DNA of 64,000 nt from Parietichytrium sp. I65-24A (Eukaryota; Sar; Bigyra; Thraustochytrida; Thraustochytriidae): assembly GCA_012862575.1 (NCBI GenBank), contig BLSF01000016.1, positions 372,001 through 436,000 of the forward strand. The letters run 5' to 3'. The notes under the pieces were generated by a model. The model worked only from the letters and a program-made list of their open reading frames with translations, made no database searches and was not told the origin of the DNA. Below, one piece after another: positions 53,901 through 63,443 of this stretch (position 1 is the stretch's first letter; every line of letters begins with the position of its first letter). A program made the translations under genes and the position numbers.

Positions 53901-54157
53901 AAGACATAGCCGAAGAAGAGAAGCGCAGTCGAAAAGTCACCTTGGACGCATGGCAGGAGGAACGGAGCGCCTCCTTCGGCATCCGCAATGTGAAGGAAAA
54001 GCTCCTCAAAGTCGAGGAAAATACTTCGATCGCGATGAACATCCTCAGCTACCAGTACGAGCGTCTGGAGAACGAACAAACAGACGTGCTGATGGTCTTG
54101 CACAATGGTTTGGCCTCGCTGCGCGCCATCCAAAGAGGAATGTACAAACCAACCTAA
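50903..54157 (+). CDS. Polycystin-like (PKD2/TRP-type) cation channel
   Basis: The protein has 1084 aa in one exon; the ATG at 50903 is the first in frame. A cytosolic N-terminus leads to TM1 (about 55-73). Then comes a large outer loop whose first part (128-233) is a Ser-Pro-Thr stalk of SPT/DSPTGSPT units, followed by a Cys-containing polycystin-like domain. A cluster of TMs follows: about nt 52574-52636, 52717-52780, 52879-52938 (FLAIFRLFKYISLM, the S4-like helix of polycystins), 52990-53057 and 53215-53320. The pore loop reads IILFGDSG (nt 53108-53131), in the place of the ILGD filter of PKD2. The 280-residue C-terminal tail is charged with coiled-coil segments. Polycystins are Ca-permeable channels of cilia and endomembranes. 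The stalk suggests a surface location. Confidence 0.85.
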   Translation: MGDVRDETSGETSLLLDDRGYRLPQKSEWENCCVPTALLLETFARDLRKARLIKGMAFYAIWLAFILAVALTSFSDQGTVQTFLGQLFQASLNAETLLVRTGVLLKNNEIDIEDINFTLPPSISDEVVPTASPTPSPTDTPTDFLSASPTTSPTNVTNTSEAPTSLPTEAPLATLAPSGTQPTVSPSASPSAVPTTDALAPTAAPSESPTAPVTVTDSPTDSPTGSPTGSPTAEGGARLLGIEASEARKAKEHSSRVRGEPFSERAFLQATTPRVLQSMGQGYGTTSGGCNVSNSDSIAKEYVEYSFLAPANNVNNFESYAAYVSQLLLFKLCQPKNGSAVCGGQGNAFQRRGNVYKGSNVNVEGSCLTFPEMPSLTNFPEMNWMCQNILLDGQGPACYAGSPRSSTESSLLNGLWDSEASKRSVALDISGPCEVVIWGQSGTCSLTPSDWALSQVDLSVNGLSSGQRLDDVRFITSSSDVSEASMLQSGGQGYEFSWLDANSRASVVVITSSNYAVRSLMVLRIHYHISLSGYHRLVVESQAAAGLKLVDADAVSEMGVFAVIVLVCLIIYVIFGLLSPFYRFWKSEEDFATAYTVIFKYQFSLWDLFDTVMLIVYIALLNELFASGTVVSKVDFGTLDQLEACEIENFISSANHTRQLIGFVCFLAIFRLFKYISLMSSLEMMWMTVLRGLYDYLPAALMLMLLTCMFAFLNMLISYTERNEFFSFKDAIVSMIILFGDSGSAAWTVLMDTPQRYTNAFVAISYPELNFYPFVFLYRFFVVYPFTAIALSPFYYAVVYSSAYYHERLEQEKVDKRASQARATLARLQTQEAGPGGHTAVGDGEGRLSSVVSCVEAIEATGSKSGTTQRGPQVSIARRTVLFFKHLKHRTMRGLERVRRFFSLQSGASRTSTLGKRFDEASALFSLQLFASREENRYKIFISFSDIMQAVKNIDKEGVLEIMSHVGPENVYHTSIKRKYETDLLTKRARGEAATIPDSKDIAEEEKRSRKVTLDAWQEERSASFGIRNVKEKLLKVEENTSIAMNILSYQYERLENEQTDVLMVLHNGLASLRAIQRGMYKPT

Positions 54158-55003
54158 CAATGTAAAAAAGTACACACAAGCTCCAAAAAAGAATTTGGGT
54201 TCCACTGACACTGGACCTTGGAAGGATAATTTGGAAAGCAAGGCGTCAACGGAAACAGAATGTTTTCTCGTTGGTATAGTACCGCCTTTAGGTTGCCTTG
54301 CCAGCCAACCCACCATCTTCCGCAAGTGTTTTTGAGTGCGCTAGCACTCATCACCCTTTTGAAAACTTGCCCGTCAGAGGGTTGTCTTGCCACTGCCTTT
54401 TTAGATGTTCATTTGTTCAATTAAGATAATTGAGCAGATCTTGGATCATGTTCATTGATTGATCAACTCAAGAGAACATATGCACGGCAAAATGGAAGCA
54501 CGGAGATTGAGAACAAGGATGAGGAGAAGATTAGAAGGTGAAGAAACAGGAAGGGAAATTATAGACTTGAACAACAACAAGTGATCGATCGATCGATCGA
54601 TGATCGATCGATTGTTGCCTCTTCTGGTCGCGATAGATAGGTAGTCGATAGGCATTTCTCTGTTCACAGGCATCGGGGCCAGCAGCGACTAGAGACTAGC
54701 TCTTCTTGCGTACTCACTACACGCGTACGTACGTACGTGTACGCGCACTCTGATGTCACTGGCACTCACAGTCAGGACGTGCTGCAGTACTCGAGTACTC
54801 GGTGCTGACGCGAGCATACTGACCTCGCTGTGCTACCCTCGCGCCCGTGCCAAACTCGCTGATCATCGCGCTGGGACGAGCTGGCGAGCTGCTACAGCGA
54901 GGCCATGAAGCTTGTGGTGGTCCGTTGTCACGACGGAAAGCTCTTGTAGTTTGGAGGATTGTGTCTTGAAGTTTCCACGCAGGTCGAAGTCAGCGACAGC
55001 AGA
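54158..55003. other. Spacer with GATC and ACGT runs
   Basis: No gene is seen. GATC/GATT units lie at 54586-54612 and an ACGT run at 54724-54742. The GTAC-rich palindrome at 54786-54799 (GTACTCGAGTAC core) lies about 205-218 bp upstream of the next gene's ATG. Confidence 0.5.
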
Positions 55004-55609
55004 ATGAGCACAGTAGTGTGGCGCTGCGAAGACTGGGACGAAGAGGACGATGACCAGCAGGAGGGCCCTTCGCCGCTTACACTGTCCTCGCAGGAGAGCG
55101 CGGGAGGGGCGAACGCCGCAGGGTGGAACTCGTACCATATGGAAGAGCAAGCTCTGGACAGCTTTTCGCAGCAGCTGCGCCGGTTGGAGCTTCAGACGGA
55201 GCAAAAGGCGCAAGCGCAGCTGGATGAGCTGGATGCCAAAGTTCTGTTCACGGCCGAGAGACTGTCGGAAGATACATACCCGATCTATGAAGCGCAGCGA
55301 CAGCGGGACCTCGAGCTGGACGAAAAAGGGCATGCTGCGCGAGATGGCGTTCCGCACACATCCTGGCGCCAGCCAGATCCTTTAGAATGGGCGGTGTGTT
55401 TGCGATCAAATGCAGCTCATCAAGAAGCGTGGAATATCGGTTTCAAAGAAGGCTTAGCAAACAGACAACCTGAAAAAGAGCAGGGCGAGGATGCCGAAGC
55501 GCCGGAAGGGGGACAAACGGACAGGAATTACACCAGAGATGATGTGGAGAGCGAGCTTCGCGCTTGTATATGGAATGACCTGGTGACGCTATTGGAGAGC
55601 GAAGAGTGA
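55004..55609 (+). CDS. Small acidic hypothetical protein
   Basis: The protein has 201 aa from the ATG at 55004 (AGAATGA), the first in frame. The N-terminus is acidic (CEDWDEEDDDQQEG, 8-21). Residues 48-110 form a Gln/Glu/Lys/Arg-rich amphipathic helix, probably a coiled coil. There follow an aromatic-containing segment (WRQPDPLEWAV, 121-131), a helix with AWNIGFKEGLANRQ (142-155), an acidic linker and a final helix (VESELRACIWNDLVTLLE). There is no TM or signal peptide. I do not recognise the family. Codon use and composition look coding, and the acidic N-terminus plus aromatic motif suggest a soluble adaptor, but no function can be given. Confidence 0.6.
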   Translation: MSTVVWRCEDWDEEDDDQQEGPSPLTLSSQESAGGANAAGWNSYHMEEQALDSFSQQLRRLELQTEQKAQAQLDELDAKVLFTAERLSEDTYPIYEAQRQRDLELDEKGHAARDGVPHTSWRQPDPLEWAVCLRSNAAHQEAWNIGFKEGLANRQPEKEQGEDAEAPEGGQTDRNYTRDDVESELRACIWNDLVTLLESEE

Positions 55610-58254
55610 ATTCCCTACCTTTTCTTGGGACGGAAATGATGGAAGCTGTGCAGCTCGTTCAAATTGCTCACAAGTAAGCGTCAGAGCTTTTGACGGCAAC
55701 TTCGCGCAACATGAGAAATTGTTACCGCTGCTCTTCTCTTGTTTTGTCTCCGCCGACTGTGGGCAAGAGATCTGCAACGTTTGAAGCGCAGTCCTCCATT
55801 TCGTAGATAAAGTGTAGCTCTTTCGGTCGCAGGAATGCGAAAATTGGGAGCTTTGAATCGATCACCCGTTATTTGCAGATGAATGTATCAGCTCGCTAAA
55901 CAGTGCAGGGGTTGTACTATAGTATGTGGATCTCAAGATGTGGCTGTGTGGATATGTGTGGATCTCAAATTGCAGCCACACCAACTTTGAGATTCAAAAA
56001 GCTTCTTTGATGTCTAACTCGTGTCACAGTGTCCTAATGGCAAGCAGGCACCCACCCCACCATGGCAGCGGTGTCGCTGACAACGAGGGGTGGGGTTGAG
56101 GAAAGATGGACAAATAAAGGCACCCCACTTTGGCAGGGGATACAGCTACTCACTTACTATCGTTCGCCTGCGCTAGTAGAAGAAAGGATTTAGGAAACTG
56201 GCTTGTCGCGGCGACAACTTGTTGCACACTTCTGACTAATCTCATCAACACTTACCGACCACAAACCGCTTCAATGTGCTCCACTGGCAGAAGCAAGAGA
56301 GGGATGGTGTCTCCACTGAGATTTGTTCTTGGGAACACATGCTTGGTAAGCAAGAATTTATTATCAAGCAAGCTCTAGCTCTAGCTAGACTCGATGCAGC
56401 GACAACTTGTTGCACACTTCTGACTAATCTCATCAACACTTACCGACCACAAATCGCTTCAATGTGCTCCACTGGCAGAAGCAAGAGAGGGATGGTGTCT
56501 CCACTGAAATTTGTTCTTGGGAACACATGCTTGGTAAGCAAGAATTTATTATCAAGCAAGCTCTAGCTAGCTAGCTAGCTTTAGCTAGACTAAGTGTAAA
56601 GCCCGGCTGGGCCAGCCCCACGATCAACCGATTTCAAGTCGAAAACCAGGGTATGGCTGCGTATGGCTGCTCACTGGTGTGCGGAGGAGAACGAGAGTAC
56701 CGGTACGTACCGGTACAGTGTACGTACACCTACCCAAACTGCACAAGATTCCCAAAAAATACCCTAACTAAGTCTTAGCTCAAATCATAAATAGATTATT
56801 ATGGTGCATACACGTTAAACTACGGCTGAACCAGTTTGAAAATATTCGGGCATTCAGTTGTTTGCGTATTAGGAACCAAAACTAGTATGTGAGCGCCAAG
56901 GAGGCCCCAAGAAATTTAGAAATTCAGAATTTCAGATCTGTGCAACTTCTCACCTGCACAAACAGGAGCGCAGAAAGCGCTGTTTAGTGAAGAAAAGCAC
57001 TCATTATCGTTCGCCATTGTTGGGAAGGTTGCTCAAGGTTAGCTAGAGAGACAAGAGCAGAGAGTGTGACTACTTTGAATCGAGATAGGATAGTCTTTTG
57101 GGAAGCATCGACTAGCACACACCATCTATAGAAGCGGTACTTATAAGCGTATGCCGTGATTTCAAAATCTGACACATTTTCTCTAGACTAGACTTGCAAA
57201 GGAAGCGAGTGATAAACTTAGCGAGCAGCAATGACTGCCGCAGCGGAGTGAGAATCTTGAGAGTCTCGGGTGTCTTGGATTGGTGATGCTTATTTCTCCA
57301 CCTCTCCTTTCACTTCAAGCGCCAGTGACGACCGACGGTGAGGAGCGGTATACCCTGCCACAATGGCGCGAGTGATATGAGTGATCATGAGCGGAATTTG
57401 GGTGATCGTCGAATTTTGAACAGATGATGAGACGTTAGCTGGCGAGCACACTGTCACAAATCGTCAATGGCGCGTTTTGCAAACCCCTTCTTCTTGCCAT
57501 CATGATAAACACATGATTATACCTACGCTGTACAAACATGTACCAGAACCTTACAGTACGTGCGGCAAACTCATCAGTCGAGATTCTGGCGCACCTTGCC
57601 GCGGGCATCAAAGGCTTTCCATGCGACAGCTGAGGAATGGTATGAAGCTTTGTCCGCCGGGTTCACGTGGCCACCTCTAGCTACCACGGACAGGGCTTGC
57701 ACCACTCACGGTGTGTTCTCTTTCGCTGGATCTTAAGATCTATTTGTAGTGGCGCGTTTCGCAAACCCACTTCATTTTCCCTCTTTGCTGTGATTCATTT
57801 CGGAAAAGTGAACACAAACCCTCATGTCAGTCTGAAATAGGTTGGAAAGGGGCCCGACGGCGGAGGCTCTGCGTCTAAGCATTGTGAAAGTGTGCGCGGC
57901 TTTTACTCAGCAGGGTGAGCGAAAATTTGTGCCACATTCAGCTCACAGCCAAATAGAACAGTCAAACAGAATCATGTGCTCCGTGATCCAGCTCAACTCT
58001 GTGCACTCTCCGACGCGTAAATACAAATTTTCAGCTACTTTAGCTCTACTAGCTAGAGAGAGCTTCTTTATGGCAAATGGCCATTTGCATCACTGTGAGA
58101 TATCGAACTCCACGAGAGTCCAAAGTAACAAAGTCGCATAGCAACGGAGAGGCACAATAGACTAAAAGCGACAATGCAACCTCATTTCGATTCAGCAAAA
58201 CCCGAACGGAGGAAAAGCTGATTTTGCAAACCCGAACGAAGAAAACGCAACAAG
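55610..58254. other. 2.6-kb spacer with tandem duplication
   Basis: No gene is seen. It contains the 188-bp tandem duplication (56211-56592), a reverse copy of CCCTGCCAAAGTGGGG (56123-56138), a TAGC run (56561-56582), two adjoining GTACCGGTAC palindromes (56697-56716) and a variant of the CCCTGCC element near 57353. The promoter of the large surface-protein gene should lie at the right end. Confidence 0.5.
56211..56592. repeat. 188-bp tandem duplication
   Basis: Copy 1 is 56211-56398 and copy 2 starts at 56399. Over about 170 bp they differ at two positions seen by eye (C/T near 56269 vs 56457, and G/A near 56321 vs 56509). The copies end in an expanded CTAG/TAGC run. Such high identity implies a recent duplication. 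Confidence 0.95.
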
Positions 58255-61200
58255 ATGTGGCGACTACTACTCTTTGCTCTTTGCTCGGCCGTGCTGCAAT
58301 GCGTGCTCGCTTACGAGAGAGAAGCAATGACAAGATCAGACCGGTGTACCGGTACCACCTTAATATGCTATTTGAGAAACTATGGAAAAACGGTAGACTC
58401 TGGTGGCTTCGCGTATTATTCAGGCTCTTTTCATGGTTGCTCTAGTAGCCCAATTCTAGAGAGCTGTGGAACTCATAAAGGATATTCGGCATCGGTCATC
58501 CGAAACGGAAGACTTTGGTGTCTAGGGATCTAGGAGCAGATGAACGTTTAACTTGGAAAGAGTATATGGAATCGGCTGGTTCCGTCTTAATATTTCTACG
58601 TGCTGGAATTTTAGAGGGTAGTGCGACGGCATTCGTCCAGTACACATGCGCCCGCCGAGCTTCTCATACGGGACAGCGATGCTCAAACGATGAGTGCGTA
58701 CAAGATGATGTCAGTTATGTTATTGGCTGGGAGAACGATAATTGCTGCAAGCAAGGGACCTTTGGCGAAAGTTGTGTCAAAGACACATGCGATACGAATC
58801 ACGCAAAGTGCTTGCTCGGCACCTGCACAGGTTTTCATGGTTCTGGCTTCTGTGACTCTTGCGACGACTATTTCACGGGCAAGTACTGCGAGCACAATTT
58901 ATGTCCCCAAAGCACTGCGGCCGCCTCCGAGGCAGTTGCTAACAGTTACAAGGCTGACCCGAAAAGCTTCGACTGGCAGCTGTACAAAGCCGAGGACCCC
59001 TCAGTCGCGCAAGAGGTTTTAACCGGGCAAAGCCTCGCCCTCAAGGTTAGCTTCAAGCCAACCTCACCAGCTCTGGAGGCATTCACTTTAGTTGTTAATG
59101 GCAACGAACTCAGCGATGCCTTCACGTTTGGAGGCAATTGCGGAAATCGCGCACAGTTTTCCAACTATCCCCTGGTGGCGGATCAGTCCTTGGAAGTCGG
59201 GTCAGAGTACAATATCGATATCGTCGGAAGATGGAAGACTCCTGGAATGTTGACGAGCTGGGGCTCCGGGGAGTACTCTGGGACCAAGCCTGCTCCGGTA
59301 GCCTCGTTCATCTATCAGATCAAATTCCATGCGTTGCTTAGAATCTACGTAACTGACGCGTATGGCAGGGCTGGTCTGAGCGGAGTGTCTGTCAGCTACA
59401 GATTGGGCCAAGCTGCAGATTCTTGCACTAGTGGGCACGGTCCCGTGGACCTGCAGTTGACCACGGCAGCAGAGAAAGGCACCAATTCTCTTGACCTCGA
59501 GATCCTGGGAGCATCAACTTCCGATTCCGATGCCGAAATCGTTCTATGTCGCGTATCAAGCGTAGATCAAGTTGCGACGCTCTGCTATAAGGCTGAGTAC
59601 CAAGAACAACTTCCAGCGAAGGTCTCGGTGGAACATCTTCCTACTATTTGGTCGAGCATTTTCTTGATTGACAAGACGGCTCGAGTGATTGAAGGCACCG
59701 TTGAGTTCCCAGTCGGCCAAGATGTGTGCAAAATGAAAGACACGAATATCACTGTAAAGAATCTCCACGACAATTCTGAAATCGACATTCTCACAGATAT
59801 CAACGGCAATTTCAAGATCTCTGTACCCAACAAAGCAAGAATTCAACTGAGTTTCGACTACATGGGCCACACATTCACTGGTGGTGCGAGTGCAGCCCTA
59901 GAGCTTCTTAGCGACCAAGGCAAAGAGGTCACCGCTGACCTCACTGGACTCGTCTTCAAGGACACAACAACAAACTCTTTCGAGATGAGTGCATATGCGA
60001 CACCATGTGAGTATTCAATCGGGTCTCGCACGGTTCGCTTCACATCAGTGGCTTGCCCAGAGTTGTCCATCACTTCTCGCATGGAGAGTGTTCTCTCCCA
60101 GGTCGAGCTTCCTGCCCAACTTTTTACGATGGACATTTCTTCTTGGGACTCAGTTGGTGAAGGCGATGATGCCGTGGACGCCTTGAGTTTCAAGAACACC
60201 TTCGATCGCCAATTTCCTGAGGGCACCGACGCTCGCCTGCTCAATTTGACGGTGAGTGATCAAGCGCTTCGTTTCGAGTTCAATCCACTTCCCACGCTCT
60301 CTTTCAACGATGTCAACGGGGCCTTTAAACCGGTGGAATTTCCAGAGGACTGCCTCACCGAGGAATCGCAAGAGCCCCCTTTTCGCTTTGCGGTTCAGGG
60401 CGATTACGCATTCCAATTTCAAATTACGTTCGACACGAAGTTCGACGGTAAGCTTTGCAGGATTCTTCCGGAAGGCTCCAGTGTTCACGTGTGGTCGCAA
60501 CTTGGACAAGAGCTTGACCCCTGCGCTGGGGACGGGTGCGTCATTGCAGCTGAGATAGTCGACGATGGAGACAGCAACCGAACTATGGCGACCGTCAACT
60601 TGTTCACCGGCAAGCCTATTCTTGCTGGAAGCAAGGTGGCGGACTTTGTGCGCTCCGTGGAACTGAAGTTGGAAAATCTCTTCGCTTGGGGCGAGCTGCC
60701 TGCTGTGCCCACAGCACCCTCAGTTCGGGAACTTAAAATTCTTCAGCTTGGGCATCACGTCTTGACGGAAGACTCGCTAGTGTCGTACTTTGCAGAAGGT
60801 GACAGCTATGTTCCTTTGTTGTACTTGAACGCGCCTCCGAGGACCACAAGCTCAGAGTCCGGAAGCTTTCAGTCGGTGAAATTGAAGTTCCAGAAGCAAA
60901 TCAGCTCACAATTTGTGTCTACTTCGTCCCTCACGTTCGATGCCTCCGGAGGTAATTCAATCAAGACCGAGTTTGAAGGGAAATTCTGCGTTCCCTTCGC
61001 TGGATGCATAGCGAACGTTGCAGAATCTTCGTTTGAAGCCTTTATCGGTGGCGGCAAAACAGATGTCTTCGTCACAGATCATGCTGACAGGTTGACAACT
61101 ATGATCCAGACAAAAGAAGTTACCCTCACCACTCCACGCGGCCTCTCTCCAGACGAGTCGGATATGGTTTTGGTAGAGACTTCAAGCTCCAAATTTATAT

Positions 61201-63443
61201 CCTCCAGATATATGTACTTCAACGCTGACACTTGCGCAGTAGAGGGGAAGGACTCAGTGGCCTGGGGGCCGGAAATTCGCGCCATGAACTTTTTCTCCCG
61301 AGCACAGTGCCAGCGGGAGGTCGACAAACTAGATCAAACTGTCGCCTCTTCCAAGGAAGCACTAAACGGACCAGGTCTCACCAAAGAGGAGAAAGAAAAG
61401 CTCCAAAGCAATATTCGCATAGCCGAAAGCAGCAAAGCCAAGTGGTTCGACTTGTTTGCACATTGGGAAGAAGACAAGCGTGCCGCTGAAAAGTTTCCGG
61501 TATCCGTTGCTGCTACGGGAGGGAGCAACATTGGGGCCGGATCCAAGCCGAATCAGCTGCACTTCAGTGCAAGCGACTACACCTTGAGCTATAGCACTAC
61601 ACAATCGAACTCCGAAGTCACCAACTTTGCGTCGTTCAGCACCATTGGATCGTTCACATCGACCATCGAGACATCTATGCTTGTAGGGTTTGGACTACTT
61701 GTGGGAGTCGGCTCGAAAAGTGAAATCACGTTCTCACAAGAGTACTCTGTGACCAACACTATCACTGAAGGCACAGATTCGACAGTCGAAGTGACCACAT
61801 TCCTCACCGAGGGTGACGCTGGGGACGATATTTGTGTGGAGTTTTACAAATCGCCATGCTCGCAAACGTTGGTCTACAAAGTATGTGGCGGTCTGACCAT
61901 GTGCCCGCACGTGCCTGGTACTGATGCCCGCCAGAAGATCACTGCGGCAATTCTGGAGGCTCCAAGGTATGCTCTACAAACAGATGAAGCAGAGCTATCG
62001 CTTGAGATTTCCATCGACGGAATGAGCGCAGACGACACGATGGGAGTCGTCATCGAATTGGATGCGTTCGTTTCAACAGTTCCAGTTGAATTCAACATTG
62101 GTTCTGCGTCGCTCAATCAACCCTTGCAATTCGAGCTCTCAGGCGAGACACCGAGAAATACGGTCTTCATCACGCTCAAGCGGTTAAACCCGAACCTGCA
62201 GAGCATATACGTTAGTGGGGAGGTTCGCAGTGACTGCGACAGCTCCGTATCCCAAAAATTCCGAGCAAAAGTGGAGTGGGCCTCGGCATGCCCAGCTGTG
62301 AGCTTTGGTGGCGACCTTGCACTCGAAGATGATACCTTTGAGATGACTTCCGCAGCCAAGAGAATACCCATCTCCGCCCTCAACCCGTCAGGAACCCCAT
62401 GGCGAGAATACGAAGATGAGGTTGCAGTGTCACTCTGGTACCGCCTTCGCAACAAGGCAAACTCGGAGTGGGCCAAGCTGCCTGCTGACAACCTCTTTAA
62501 GAGCGAACAGAGTACAGACCTGGGGACATTCGTGGATGTAGAGTCCAGCAGTGGATTTGCGACTCTTTGGATCGGGGACGAAGACGGGAGCTTGTTTCGA
62601 GATGGCGAACCGTACCTTTTGCAGCTCAGAACCCAGTGCACGCGCGAAGCAAGCGGCGTTCAAGTAAAGGTCGGAGAAACGCGATCAGATGCGCGACTCG
62701 GTGTGGTGGACAAGACTGCTCCACAAGTCATCGCCTGGGGCCTCACGAGAGCCATGAACTTGCCTTCTGCCGGAGTTCCGCTCGCCAAATTCACGTTCAA
62801 TGAGCCTATTGACTGCACTCACCCTTCCCTGTCGGTTACTGTCACATCGTTGAATACAACAACCGAGCAGACCGTCACAGCTGCTGCATATTGCTCTTCC
62901 GGCGGTATGGTGCTTCGCGTGATTCTGGAATTGGAGTCCGAGTATTGGGTCGAGTATTGGAGCAATGCGCAGGTGAGAGTTGAGCTCGCGGGGGTGTATG
63001 ATGTCTATGGGAACAAGATGTTGAACGATGGATATGAGGCCAGGAAAGAAGATGGCACTTTGGGTACCGCTTCCTTCAGCGTCGATGGCTTCGTTCCGGC
63101 TCTACAAGTTCCTGCGTTTGACGGCTCCGATATCTGGGTGCTTCCCTCAGCAGAATCTCAGGAAGCAATGAGAGCTGCTGCACGACCTAAGCCGCTCGCT
63201 GCCTCTGGTGATGCAAATGTCTTCATGTTAAGTACCGAGAGCGTGGAAATGCCAACCAGTGGTGCGCCTATTGGAGCCATTGTCGGGGCTGTGGCGGGAA
63301 CCATGGCTGTTATCTGTGGGGCGGCTGCACTCTACATATTGCGTAAGCGAGCAACTCGCAATGTTGCCAGCGCAGTTGTGATTTCAAAGCACGACTCAGT
63401 CGAGAGCGAGAATCCTCTTGCAGATTCGAGCGCAGCAGTTTAA
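58255..63443 (+). CDS. Giant type I surface protein with EGF-like region
   Basis: The ATG at 58255 opens a frame with a clear signal peptide (MWRLLLFALCSAVLQCVLA) that stops at 58531-58533. The main frame (58515-63443) is shifted and has no ATG of its own before the Cys-rich part, so the two parts must be joined. Either a short intron is present (for example GT at 58445 to AG at 58533, 89 nt, phase-compatible but with a poor GTAGCC donor) or a frameshift is. The joined protein is about 1700 aa. Parts in order: Cys-rich/EGF-like (nt 58743-58904), beta-rich modules, a carboxypeptidase-regulatory-like fold (about 59680-59890), a charged helix (about 61308-61446), a Ser/Thr-rich beta region ending in CGGLTMCPHVPGT, an Ig-like module (about 62740-63030), and a C-terminal TM (about 63267-63344) with a short cytoplasmic tail. 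It is probably a surface adhesin or receptor; the function is unknown. Confidence 0.72.
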
